A stretch of 64,000 bases of DNA from Symmetrospora coprosmae. Lineage: Eukaryota; Basidiomycota; Cystobasidiomycetes; Symmetrosporaceae. Shown one piece after another: positions 10,458 to 21,777 of the stretch. Location of the stretch: positions 186,001 through 250,000 of the forward strand of contig VUYT01000002.1 of NCBI GenBank assembly GCA_008802785.1, in the 5' to 3' direction. The notes below the pieces were generated by a model, which saw only the letters and a list, made by a program, of their open reading frames with translations, was not told the origin of the DNA and did not search any database. Position numbers and translations under genes: made by a program. How positions within the stretch are numbered: the stretch's first letter is position 1; each line of letters begins with the position of its first letter.

Positions 10458-13088
10458 ATGTCCTACCTGCAGCTCTTCAGGAACATCAGCATCCACCGCA
10501 CCGCACGCACCTTCACCACATCAGCCGCCATCATGGGCCTCGACAGGATCAAGGTCGCTTCCACGGGAGATCTGCCCAAGGACTACAGCATGAAGGAGGT
10601 CGAGTTCAAGGATCAGAAGGTCCTCCTCAGCAAGGTCGATGGCAAGTTCTACGCTACGGGAGCCAAATGCACGTACGTGGGCTGGCTTGCCATCACCTCA
10701 AAACTGTCCAGACTGTGACTTGGGAACCGTAGCAACGGCTAACGACGTCTCTTGGAACGTTCTCAGCCACTACGGGGCCCCACTCTCGAAAGGTGTCATT
10801 ACCTCGCAAGGTAAGCTTTTGCGACTCGGCTGGGCATCGCTGCGGTCCCAGAGACCGAGATGTGGTGGCGGTCCGGCACTGACTAAACCCACACCCCATC
10901 TCGCCCACCTCACCACTTCTTCGTCCTCCCTGCTTTGCAGGACGCATTGTCTGCCCATGGTGAGCTTCGGCACTGACAAAAAGCCGTTTCGGTGGCGCTT
11001 CATTTGCTGAAGCTTCCGGCCCTGATCGCCAGGCACGGAGCCTGCTTCAATGCGAAGACAGGTGAGTCGCCAGCATCAGAAGTATGCGCGCACGAGCCGA
11101 CTCGTTCACAGGCGACATCGAGGATGCCCCGGCTCCGAACAACCTGCAGAGCTTCAAGGTTGAAGTCGAGGGCTCGGACATCTACGTGACTGCAGACGCC
11201 GAGGCGATCAAGAAGAACGAGCGTCCTACCAAGATGAAGAGCGCCTCGGGTTCCGAGAAGGGAGTCGTAGTTGTCGGAGGAGGTTCGGGAGCACTCTATG
11301 CCGTCGAAGGCCTGCGAGAGGTGCGTGGGTGACCACCTGATATTTCCTGTGATATGCCCACAATCCGCTTTTCTTTGCAGTCCGGATACACCGGCTCGGT
11401 CAAGGTCATCTCGCGCGAGACATACATCCCTATCGACCGGACCAAGCTGTCCAAGGCGCTCATCGACGATGCCGCCAAGCTTGCTGTCCGCCCTAAGGAG
11501 TGGTACACCGACAATAAGATCGACCTCGTCCTCGGCAAGTCCGTCACTGCAGTTGACATCGAGAAGCAGACCGTCACCATCGAGAAGGGCGAGACTGTCT
11601 CGTACAGCCACCTCATCCTCGCAACCGGATCCGAGGCGACGGTGAGTGCCAGGCGAGTCTTTGTGACGCTGAAACCGGCGGCTGAGACCTACCTGTTGTC
11701 CAGCGCATTCCTGTGGAGGGCGCGGATCTCGGCAACGTCTTCGTCATCCGCACGATCGACGACACCAAGGGCATCAACAAGGCTCTGGCTGAGCGCACGA
11801 CGCAGCAGCCCGAGCTGGTCAAGCAGGCCGAGGAGAAGGTTGGACTCGATGCGCCGTTCAAGCCGAACCTCGTCATCATCGGCAGCAGCTTCATCGGCAT
11901 GGAGGCTGCGCTCGCCGGGTCGAAGAAGGCCAACGTGACCGTTATCGGCATGGAGAAGGTGCCATTCGAGTCGATCCTCGGCCCTGAGGTCGGCGCAGCC
12001 CTCAAGAAGAATCACGAGAAGCAAGGGATCAAGTTCCACCTGTCGGCCGAGCTCGCAAAGATTGCACCATCCGAGAAGGACAGCAAGGTTGCCGGCAAGG
12101 TCGTGCTCAAGTCTGGAGAGGAGATTGACGCCGACGTCGTCCTGCTCGGAACGGGCGCCAAACCCATCACGGACTACGCGACTAACATCCCCGGCATCAT
12201 CATCGATGAGAAGGGCAAGACCATCGAGGTTGACGAGCAGCTCAGGGTCAAGGGCATCGGCAAGGATAATGTCTTCGCCATCGGTGATATTGCAAGGGTG
12301 CGTATGCTGGACTAAGCAAGGTAACGGATGAGCTTGACTTGACAGGCTACGATTGTCTTCGATAGTACCCCGACGTCAAGACCGGCGAACTCTTCAACAC
12401 CGGTCACTGGTCTGTGTATACTTCCGTTTGGCCGTTGCGACGCGACTGATCGGTCTCCGCCTCCGTAGGAACGTCGCGGGCAACCATGGCAGAAGCGTTG
12501 CGGCTACTATTGCGGCGGGCGACGTGAGTGTTGTCATGGCTGGACGGGCTGGTAGAAACAGAAGGCAGACTTGGTCTCATGGACTGACAAAGGTTCCCTC
12601 CAGGAGACGCCGTTCAACAAGTCTGCGATTTTCTGATTAGTTGCCTTCAATCTTGCTCGGAGCACTATCCTGCATTCATACTGACGTAATCGCTTTGGAC
12701 CTGCACGTCTGCGCAGGGCGCTCAGCTCCGCTATGTGAGTTCGCGTCCCGAGTGTGCGTTCAATGGTATGATTCGTGCTAATGCATGCATCATCAGGTCG
12801 GGAACAGTCGATCGCCACAATTCAAGGACGTCTACGTCGACGGCAACCCAGAAGAGCTCAAGGCAGGTCTCCCAGCTAGGCTGCACACCCGTAACCTTAG
12901 CTGAAACTACTTTCTGGGTCTAGTTCGTCGCATATTACGGCAAGGGGGACGAGATCGTCGCAGTCGCCTCGATGGGCCGCGATCCTATTGTCGCCCACTG
13001 CTCCGAGCTTTACACCTTCAAGAAGATGCCGACAATGAGCGAGGTCAAAGGCGGGAAGAACCCGCTCGACATCCCGCTTCAGCCTTGA
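10458..13088 (+). CDS. AIF-like NAD(P)H oxidoreductase with N-terminal Rieske domain
   Basis: AIFM3-type flavoprotein: a Rieske [2Fe-2S] domain followed by a pyridine-nucleotide-disulfide oxidoreductase fold. Start MSYLQLFRNISIHRTARTF resembles a mitochondrial presequence. Rieske ligands CTH and CPWH sit in exons separated by introns. FAD site VVVVGGGSGAL, second nucleotide site VIIGSSFIGMEAA and FAD motif VFAIGDIAR are visible. Modelled exons: 10458-10672, 10767-10810, 10941-10959, 11033-11061, 11112-11320, 11381-11641, 11704-12297, 12366-12409, 12469-12523, 12602-12635, 12707-12734, 12797-12862, 12924-13088. The conserved ETPFNK...FWSAQ segment is recovered only by an AT-AC intron (12636-12706), and LKFVAYY only by a GC-AG intron (12863-12923). 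The terminal electron partner cannot be told from sequence. Confidence 0.9.
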
Positions 13089-13521
13089 CTACATGCTGGC
13101 TTGCGCCATCGACTTTGATTCCGAATGTCCGCATATGTAGCATTGCCTGCTCGCCAATACATGCGCCTCCGAATCTGCTGATCGATATCCGCCGGCCGCC
13201 CGATTGCAGCTGATGTCTAGCCCTTATTTGTTCACCACTGACAAGACCTGTTTCGTTCGACAAATGCGGCCAAACGAGCGATCAGGAAGATGGCACTTCA
13301 CTCGCTGCAACTAGCCAACATGCGCCTGCCGGAGTGCAGCGCGCGAGCACGTTGCGAGTCAGTCTCATCAGTCAACTGTGTCAGGTGGCATCGTCCGACA
13401 GACCAACATCGCCGCGACGTCAGCCCTTTCAGCTTCTCGATCGTGTCTGAAGACAAGGATGATAGCTTTCGTGAGGGCAGTCCGACAGCGGCGAGGCAAG
13501 GAAGCGCCATCCATCGCTTAC
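13089..13521. other. Convergent intergenic region
   Basis: About 430 bp between the convergent AIF-like and F-box genes. Nothing coding or repetitive was recognised; it presumably holds 3' UTRs. Confidence 0.35.
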
Positions 13522-15459
13522 TCAAGGCCGCGGCAAGGGCTGGCTACTACAGAAATTACGGGAACTGTATCTATTGTCGTAGCGGCTGCTGAAGGCCAGC
13601 TTGAAGCCCATGTACACCGCCAAACAGGCCAGCGCGTCCTTGCGCGCGTCCCCTTCGCTCAACTCGACCTTCTGTAGAGAGGGGCACTCGCCCCCTTCGA
13701 TTTGTTCGAGCATACGAGCCAGCGCTTCGCTCGTGTAAGGACAAAGGCTGGATGCATCATGATCATAGATCCGACTCCCATGCCATTCGACTTTCTCGAG
13801 CGTATGCACTCGCACTGCAGCGAGCAGCGCAAGCAAGGGTCGGTGTTGGTAGCGGGACGACTGAGTGCTCTCGTATTGAACGCCCGGCGCCTCCCACACG
13901 CCGAGCTTCCTCAACTTGGGAATCTCCATATACTGCACCACTTGCAGCGCTCCGGCTGGCCAATCGAAACTCTGTGTTGTCTCCCCGATGTCAAGACGCC
14001 ACAGGTATGGTGCGACAATCTCCAGCGTCTCAAGTCCAGCCTGCCGAACTGCTACTCCACGCCTTTCGTCCAACTCGAGATGGAGCGAGACTTTCAGGGC
14101 GATCTGCCGGTCATTGCACAATGCGACGGCGTAGCGCATTCTGTCCAGACGCTCCACGATAGTGTCGGGACAAAAGGATTCCCATGGTACGCTTGACGCG
14201 ACCGCGTTGCCCTCCTCTTCCACGTCGATGTGCTTGAGGTTCGGCATCGATACGCGGGCCCCAGGCCCGAGGAGCGAAGGTAGACAAGCGGTTAGGCTTG
14301 GGCGGCTCACCGACAAGGACGCACAACGGAGCTGCACCGACGAGAGCAATGGCAGCTCCAATGAAGGGCAATCGTCGGAGAACGCATCGAAAAGCGAGGT
14401 ATACGATCGTTGAACAATTGAGCCGTCGGATCCGAACCAGCAGTCGTGCTTGAGCTGAGCGGGTTCGTAGATGTAGTCGTCCTCCGAGTAGGCATCCTGA
14501 ACCTTGTGTACCGGTATGTGTAGGCTGAGATGCCGTAATGTCGCTGAGCTCCCTTCGAGCATCGCCCGCAGAACACTGACCTGGTTCCGAGCGCAGATGT
14601 TGAATATAGGTGTACCCCTGTCGTCGTGTATGTGCTCTCGAACCCATCCCGAAATGGTCAAGGACGGGAGGAAGACGAGTGTCCGCAGATTATTGAATCT
14701 GAAGGGTAGACCACCGATGTCTGGGTGCCAACTGCCAAGCCACTCGAGGATTTCGAGATGCGGCAGCGAGGTCATGGCGGTGAGGGTCGCGGGAGTGACG
14801 TACATTTCCTGCAAGCTCAGAGATCGGATAGCATGCGATGGAGGGTGTAGGAGATCTCCGAGGAAGCGGCCCAGGTATGTGCAGTACTGAAACTGCCGTG
14901 TGTAGCCTGAATCCAGGTGGTCGGCATAAGCCCAGCGCTCTTCATCATTCCGGAAACGGAGTCCGAGGCTGATGTGCGGGGGACACAGGCGAACGAGCTC
15001 CTCCTTGAATCTGAAGGCTTCCATGCTCTCGAATACGAGGGTGTTGAGGTAGCGAGGCTTTTGGAAGATGATGTCGACATGTGTGACCGAAGGGTATGTC
15101 GCCAGATCCTGCCGCAGCCAAGTTTCGAGTAGGAGAAGAGCTGACTCGCTCAAGAGCACCGGGTCCAGGACAAGCTTGTGAAAGAGGTATCGCAAATCGG
15201 ATCTTGGCTGGAGGGTCTCCTCCTCTGGGCTGTGCTGGATCTTGACCGTGGTGCTAGCAAACAGCTTTGGGGTCTGGATAGCCATACGCCATTCGTTGGC
15301 TTCAGCATACAGGCCATTTGCACAAGGGAACCTGCGCGGCTAACTTACGACCAGAGCGCAGCAGTCTTTGCTGACGAGGCGTAAGCTCATCAGGCTCTTC
15401 TCGCCCATGTGAGCAAGCAGAAGCGCCAGAATGTCGTGGTCGAGTCTCTGATTGGTCAT
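13522..15459 (-). CDS. F-box protein with LRR-like C-terminus
   Basis: Probable SCF ubiquitin-ligase adaptor. Exon 1 (15349-15459) encodes MTNQRLDHDILALLLAHMG then EKSLMSLRLVSKDCCALV, an F-box. A 75-nt intron (15274-15348) removes an in-frame stop and joins it to TPKLFASTTVKIQ in exon 2 (13522-15273). That is the usual F-box to 'LF..V.I' transition of basidiomycete F-box proteins. About 580 further residues contain irregular leucine-rich segments (for example LRSLSLQEMYV-like, SLPHLEILEWLG, PNLKHIDVEEEG), compatible with a divergent LRR substrate receptor. The start ATG at 15459 is preferred over the Met at 15285, which would lack the F-box. Substrate unknown. Confidence 0.75.
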
Positions 15460-16153
15460 GGATGCGATGGAACAGTTCGGTAGGTGTAGGTGTGTGCAAG
15501 TAAGAAGTCGACCAGGGCAGGATCACACCGGTGAGACGATGGAAGGACAGGGAGTGTACGACGAGGCGGGCAGTCAGTCCGTCGCCGCGTCCGCGTCAGT
15601 CAGGGTTATTCGAAGGATCTGCCTGTCCCACAGGTAGGACTGCGCATCGGTTTGACAGTCTCAACGAGCGTGACACCGGACAGAGACAGGTAGGAGAGTT
15701 GATCTGCAAGCCCAGCCACGTCAGCTCTTTGTGCGTCCCGTCTTGTCCGGGCCTGACACGTCATTGACGGGAGAAACAGTCTGCGCGCTGCTGCAAGGCG
15801 GAGAAAGGGCGCGTCTGGAAGGACCAGGGACGAGGCCACTTCAAGCAGTGCGAGAGATGCATGTTGTGCAGTATAGAGCAGACGTCCGTCGTCCCTTCCG
15901 GACCCTTCAATGCCCATTCCGCTTGTGCTCAGTCGAGGTCCGCCGGCCGCGTGCCTTAAAGGGGAGTGTGCCCGAGCGCCTTATCGGGTGGGAGGTCGCC
16001 GGTGGCGTTATCTGCGGAGCGACAGGGACAACAAACGCGCACGACGTACGTGACGGCGCTCCCCTCTCTTCTCATTGTAAGCACTCAACACCTTCAGTAG
16101 GAGCAGTATCTGCAGTAACGCCCAGCAGCAACCCTCTCAACCCATCGCTCCCA
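15460..16153. promoter_or_regulatory. Divergent intergenic region
   Basis: About 690 bp between the F-box gene and the orphan gene. The frame is open on the plus strand from 15731, but its composition before 16154 does not look coding. It presumably contains both promoters. Confidence 0.3.
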
Positions 16154-16909
16154 ATGATGCTCACCGCCTCTCCCGTGCACGCCCTGTCCGTCCTCGACGA
16201 GCGCCTCGTTAGGGACCGTGCCCGAGCCCGCTCGCACGCGCTCAACACGATAAACTACCGCCGAGCAGCCACTGTCGGTCGCTCGCACGGCAGTCCTCGA
16301 GCATCCGCTGCCGCCGTGCCTCCCAAGCACACAGCCTCGCCCTCTGCCGCCACAGGCACGCGCCCGGACGCGCCCCATCTCCACCCTTCCGTTTACACTC
16401 TGCTGTCCAGCAGCAGTGACGCAGGGACAGCAGCCGCCATGAGCGGGACGCGCAAGCAGAAGTACGGCGGCAAGGCGCTCAAGGAGGATGCTCTGCTCGC
16501 CAGGGAGGACGTGGACCTTGTGACCTCGACCGCCCCTTCCGGACAAGCAGCGCACGTGCGCAAGGATGACGTCGAAGCGGAGGAGCTCGAGCCAGCTGCT
16601 CCAGCGAAGGAGATCAAGCTGCTCGACGTGGCAGTCACTCGGCCTCTGAAAGGCAGAGCCGCATGTGAGTGAGCCCACTCTTTGACTTCACTCGCCGCCT
16701 TGTCTGATTGGCATCCCGCGATGATGGCAGTCCTCGCCGAGTATGAACTCGTCCAGAAGCCCCCGCAAGTTGCTCGCAGGACAGACGCCTTTGACGATTC
16801 CGACTGGGAGAAGGTCGAGAGCGAAGAGGACGAGCAGTCGGGGGAGGAAGAGGCCGGTCTGTCCAAGGCACTCTATGCGGAGGTTGCAGCCCTGGATGGC
16901 CAGAAGTGA
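16154..16909 (+). CDS. Small acidic protein of unknown function
   Basis: Not recognised. Exons 16154-16664 and 16731-16909 join in phase 1 at a GTGAGT donor and GGCAG acceptor. About 229 residues. The N-terminal part is basic and Ala/Ser-rich. The centre has MSGTRKQKYGGKALKEDALL, so translation might instead start at this Met (16438). The C-terminus is strongly acidic (DDSDWEKVESEEDEQSGEEE), then a short helix-like SKALYAEVAALDGQK end. Two consecutive ATGs begin the frame. No membrane segment or catalytic motif was seen. Confidence 0.6.
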
Positions 16910-17146
16910 CGGGCCCGAAGGGAGGGTCGGAAAGCTGCTCGGCTTTGCTCAGTATGGCGGAACGGTTGCGTGACAGACCGTATATCCATCTCTGTATCCA
17001 TAATGAGTATGTCTGTCCTCCTGTTGTAGATCTAGCAGTCGCAGTTTGTGTATCCTCTGCCTCTGACTGAAAGAGCTTTCGGACACGGTGGCCGCCTGCC
17101 TCTCCTTCAGCTTCAACCGACCTTCCATCTCCGCAGTCGCGTCAAG

Positions 17147-18354
17147 ATGAGCAGTGGCGTAAACTACAACCAGATCATCCGCTTGTGAGTAGTGCCGATA
17201 CCGTCGGTCGCAGCGTGGTGACACGCAGAGGTGGATCTATTCTGAGTCTCGTGCCATCCCTCAGAGCAAAGCGGTTCCTGCTTCCTCAGGTCAAGAAGTG
17301 GTGGAGGGCGCGACAGGCAAAGAAGCACAACCAGCAGCAACCTCATCAGCAGCAGCAGCAGCAGCAGAGCTACGCTCGTGCGTGGTCTCATGCTCACTCT
17401 GTTGAAGGCATTGTCGGATATCCGCCGATTTGGATAGGGGTCGACTGACGCTCTCGCTCATGCACCACCTATAGAAGCTTCACAGCAGCAGCAGTATCAC
17501 GGCCAGCAGCAGCAGCCACAGCAATATCAGCAGTATCCTCAGCAGCAGCAGGCGTACGGTCCACCCCAGCAAGGCGGCTACTATGCCCAGCCGCAGCAGC
17601 AACAACATTACGGAGGCTACAGCCAGTCGCCGCCGCCTCAACAGCAGTACAGACCACCTGGAGGGGTGAGTCGCCCTACGCCTCTCACGACCCTCCGCAC
17701 GCTGACATTTCCGCTCGCAGTTCAACGATGACCAAGCCAACGCCCGCGACCCGCACTATGTCTCCCTCCGCAATGCCGCCTTGCAAGAAGGTAGTCTGAT
17801 GCACTCCGCTTTTGACCGTGCCTCGTGCGCACACGATGCAGGTGATGGTGCTGCTGCGAAGCAGCTGAGCAACGAAGGGCATATGCACCAGCGCAAGAAG
17901 GACGAGCTCAACGATCAGGCTGCAGACTGGATCTTTGGAGCCAACAACCGCGATAAGGGGCCAGGAGAGGTGGACCTGCACGGGCTGTATGTCCAGGAGG
18001 CGATCGAGCGTGCTGAGCGAGCGGTGCAGGTGTGTAACCTCGTCATTCGTCGCCGAAATTCCTTGCTGACCCACCTGTCCCTTGCAGACTGCACAATCGC
18101 AGAACCTCCCGACACTCCGCCTCATCACCGGCAAGGGCATCCACAGCAACCAGGGCATCGCGAAGATCAAGCCAGCAATCGAGTCCCTCATGGTGAAATA
18201 CAGCTTGTCGGCCGAGCTTGACCCGCACAACTCGGGCGTGCTCGTCGTCGATCTGACTGGGCGCGGAGCGGCAGCACAGGGCAGGAGCAGGGACCTGGGC
18301 TGGGTGGACCAGCAGAATAGAGAGAGTGGAGAGGGGGAGTGTGTCATCATGTAG
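17147..18354 (+). CDS. DUF1771-Smr domain protein with poly-Gln N-terminus
   Basis: Member of the eukaryotic DUF1771 plus Smr (small MutS-related) family. Smr domains are linked to nucleic-acid nicking or binding in RNA surveillance. Exons: 17147-17184, 17265-17377, 17475-17665, 17721-17790, 17842-18029, 18088-18354. The N-terminus (MSSGVNYNQIIRL) leads into a Gln/Tyr/Pro-rich region with CAG-type runs. DUF1771 follows (RDPHYVSLRNAALQEG...GHMH). The Smr domain shows VDLHGLYVQEAIERAERAVQ and LITGKGIHSNQG, with the expected LDxHG and GxGxHS motifs. The C-terminus ends GECVIM, a CxxM sequence of prenylation (CaaX) type. If used, this would put the protein on a membrane. That last point is inference. 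Confidence 0.85.
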
Positions 18355-18591
18355 TCGCTAGTAGTCGTCAACATCGATTCTTCGTAATGTTCTTGAGTGG
18401 GCTACCCCTCAGCTGCGTCAGTCAAATCGATGCCGAACGGCCGAAATCAATGAGGCCAGCTTTCAGGAAACTGTGCCTTGCTGGCAGAAGTGAGGGTGAG
18501 GTGAACTAAAGATGTATGCGACAACGAGAGTGGTAGATCGCCCTACAGGCATGCGGTCGTGCCAAGACTAGCTTCTGTGTGATGTCGATGT
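18355..18591. other. Convergent 3' spacer
   Basis: Short tail-to-tail spacer between the Smr gene and the secreted Ala-rich gene. Nothing recognised. Confidence 0.35.
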
Positions 18592-20758
18592 CTAGACGAT
18601 GCGAGCCCGGCACGCGTTGGCCTCCGCTTCGCAGTCCGCGACCGAGAATGCTGCTCCAGAGTTGGCTGCGTCTGCGCATTTGTTCTTGAACCTAGTGAAG
18701 CCAAACAGCACTGGTTCAGAAGGAGTTCGGTACGAAATACGATGTCAGGCTCTCATCTCACCTGTCACAGCTGCGTCCGAGCGCCGCGCCGACATTGACG
18801 AAGGTTGATCCGGCAACATCGAACGGTCGAGCACCGCCAACGTTGTTGACAGGGTCCACGGCAACGCCAAGCGAGCTGGTGAAGGTCTGGACATTTTCTC
18901 CGACGGCACCTCCTGCGACAGGCGCCGCAGAGGCGGCAGGTGCGGCAGCGGAAGAGGCATCGGCATCAGCAGAAGGGATTGCGACTGCAGCGGCGGAGGC
19001 CTCGACGGCGGCAGCGGAAGTAGCGGGTGCGGCCGCGGCGCCACCGGCGGCTCCGTTAGGCGCCACGGTCTTGCCCTGGTTGTCCACAACGGGAATTGGC
19101 GCGAAGTTGGTGGTAATGCCGAAGGCTGCGTTGAAGGCATCTGCAGCCGAGCCGTCACGAACACCAGAGGCGGCAACGGCGGCCTGGGTCGATCGGCAGA
19201 GCTGGACTTGAGCATCCGCGTTCGTCAAGCCGCACCGTCCAGAATTAACCAATTGGTCGCACATGAAGCGCATGCTGATTGAGGCGAGCTAGCGTCAGCA
19301 CCTTAATTAAGGTTTTCAACACCAGATGATCACACCTACACAATGTCCGGGTTCTGGGCTGAGCCCTTGGGGAACTGCTCGGCATTGGCGGGAATGAACG
19401 ACGTCTCTCGGCGACCCTCGAGGTTGGGAGCGAAGGCGAGGGCGATGTTAAGGCATCCACCAAGGTCAATGTTTGCCTCAAGCTGAGCAGCCTCCTCGAT
19501 AGTGGTGGCAGCACCACCCGCACCGGCAACAGCGGTAGGTGCGGCCTCGACGGCAGACTCGGCGGCAGTAGCGGTAGCGACGGCGGTCTCAGCAGCGCCT
19601 GCTCCCGCATCGGCTGCACCAGCAGTCACGGTAACAGTGACGGCGGGCGGGCAAGTAGCGGCTGCATCGGCGGCAGTCGTCTCGGCGGCTCCAGCGGCGG
19701 CGGTCTCGGCAACGCTCTCAGCGGCGGTGGCGGTGGCAGCAACGTCGGCGGCGTTCTCAACGGCCTGCGAGTGGAGAGGGGTGTCAGATCTACCCAGGGG
19801 CCACACCAAGGCCGGACTCACAGCTGAAGTAGCAGCGCCGTCCTGGACGACTTCGCTCGAGACGGCACCTGCCCCTCCGCCAGCTGCGACACCATCGACA
19901 GCCTGCGCAACAAAAGCCAGGTCAGCCCACGTCCCAACCCTGCGCAAGGACACACGAACGCACCGCCTGGATCTCCTCAGCCGTAGCATCCTCGACGAGC
20001 AGGTTCTGCGTAAAGATGCATCCAACCGGGTCGTTTGCGTCGTCGCAGGTGTTGCCAGCGAACGTGTTGTCGTTCAGCTCTCCCGGTGAAAAGGTGCCAG
20101 ACTCGAGAGCGAGCAGCGGGTCGCCGCCGACAGAGGCGATCTGCTTGGCCAGCTCGAGGGTGATGGCCTTGTTGGTGGCTGCAGCCCCTTCGCTGGCCGG
20201 GTCCTGGTGCTGCGTGATGGCGGCAATCTCGGGGCTGTATGCTCATGACCCATCAGCGATGGCGCACGAAGGAAAGTGAGGAAGATGAGAGGAGCCCACT
20301 TGACGGCGGTGACGCTCGTGCAGAGGGCCGACTTGAGTCCGATGCCGAGGGTGTTCCTCTCGAGCGCGCGGAAGACGAGAGCGGAAGTCATGCCGTCCAT
20401 GTCACCCGCAGCTTTGGCGTTGGTGAAGGCTTGGTCGGCGGTCGCCTGCTGGAGGCAGTCGAGGTCCGTGATGCTTCCTGCACCGGCAGCAGCGGCGCCA
20501 TTCCCGAGGAGGCTGGCAAGCGATGCGCCATAAGCAAGGAAGTCTGCATCGCAGAATTGGGAAAAAGATCACGCACGCAAAGACGGGGTCCTGGATGCCA
20601 GCCGGGTTGTCGAGCTGAAGAGAAGCCCGGACGGCGGTGAGATACTTCTCATGCGAGTGCTCCTGGGGTACCTCGCGCCTGAATCGGAGGTGAGACGGGA
20701 CGGGCGCTGCGAGGGCTCCAGCTGCGGCAAAGAGGGCGATGGCGGTCGAAGTGTGCAT
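18592..20758 (-). CDS. Secreted Ala-rich protein, fungal family of unknown function
   Basis: Extracellular or cell-wall protein by its signal peptide (MHTSTAIALFAAAGALAAP) followed by a dibasic Kex2-like site (FRRE). Seven exons keep frame throughout: 20577-20758, 20300-20512, 19964-20234, 19822-19902, 19340-19764, 18762-19274, 18592-18691, giving about 594 residues. A conserved N-terminal domain (ITDLDCLQQATADQAFTNAK, ALERNTLGIGL, ITLELAKQIASVGGDP) and paired cysteines (CDDANDPVGC) resemble a family seen in many basidiomycetes, for which I know no established function. Two long Ala/Val/Thr-rich segments lie within. The C-terminal Cys-rich end is RSCDRFKNKCADAAN then CEAEANACRARIV. No GPI signal was evident. 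Confidence 0.82.
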
Positions 20759-21777
20759 CTTAGTTAGGGGATAGAGATGTGAGTGTAAGTGTAGTGTGGG
20801 TGGACTGTAGTTGTCTTAGGTCACTTGGGCAATCTGGCGATTGAGGAGGTGCATCAGCCAGTTGTAATGCGGTCTGCCGTTGGCTGATGCTCGATGTAGG
20901 TGCGAGGACGTACGAGCACAGCTCGGAGGGTAGAAGGTCTGAAAAGGTCGATAAGATCCGCACAGCAGAGTCTTGGGGAGCAGGGGTAAGTCACCAGGAC
21001 TGTTGAGATGAGGTGTGTGAAAGTGGAATGGAGTTTGGTGAGAGAAGAGAGGAGAGAGGAGAAGAGGGAGAAGGCCAGGAATGTGCAGCCTCTTTGTATG
21101 CTGGCCCTGGAGGGGCTCGGCGGACGGAGAGCAACGGCGGGCTCAGGCCGGAGAGCAGCAGTGTGCACAGGCCCAGGTTGCGAACGGCGGAGGAGGGCGC
21201 GGGGAGCGACGCGCGGATGGGCGGAGAGCAACACACGACCCGCGAAGGCGACCCTCCAACGCTGCGAGGGCAACGATGAGACGCTGGGAAAGTGCAGGTG
21301 CACGGAGAGTTGCATTGCGAGCTGAGCGATGGTCCAGCGCACCAGCGGACAGCGTTCCGGGTTGCAGACGGCCGAGCTCGGGAGGCGGACCTCAGCTGCC
21401 GCAGCGATGCAGATGCAGATCGACCATCCCACTACCTGTGGTTGCCGCTTGTTCCGTGCTGCGGATACGACTTGATGGACGCAGGAGAAGCCGTGTCCTG
21501 CAGGATGGGCCCCGTTGACGCGGGCAAGGACAGGCTCTCTCAGGGAAGACGGGACAGCGTGTCTGCACGCAGATACCCTCAGCTGCTAGATTCAGGTGTA
21601 GGTGTAATACAGTGGCGTGCAGATGACGCTCCACCGACATTGCTGCCTTCGTGGTGGTGAAAGCCCAAAGAGCCAGAGCCGGGGAGAAAGCGTGACTTCC
21701 TGAAGAGAGCATCGTCTTCTTTCTGTCTGCTCTTGGACACCTCCCATGTCTGCAACCACAGCACGAACGCAGGCATC
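20759..21777. promoter_or_regulatory. Divergent promoter region with GA-rich tract
   Basis: About 1 kb between the secreted-protein gene and the Pol III subunit gene. A purine (GA) tract lies at about 21035-21075. Frames here translate to Arg/Ser-rich noise and do not splice into either gene. No TATA was recognised. Confidence 0.4.

Noticed and set aside
12524-12714. A single GT-AG intron skipping the ETPFNK exon of the AIF-like gene
   Set aside because: It would delete a conserved block present in the family, whereas the AT-AC solution keeps it.
17340-17650. CAG-type repeats that might suggest a repeat array
   Set aside because: They are poly-Gln codons within the Smr gene, with no spacers or palindromic repeats.
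18795-20089. Long plus-strand open frames rich in Ala/Thr opposite the secreted protein gene
   Set aside because: They are antisense shadows of Ala-rich codons (GCN/NGC). The minus-strand model has consistent splicing and a signal peptide.
20759-21777. Arg/Ser-rich open frames between the secreted-protein and Rpc25 genes
   Set aside because: No splice-consistent model, no domain and overlapping frames on both strands; it looks like promoter and leader DNA.
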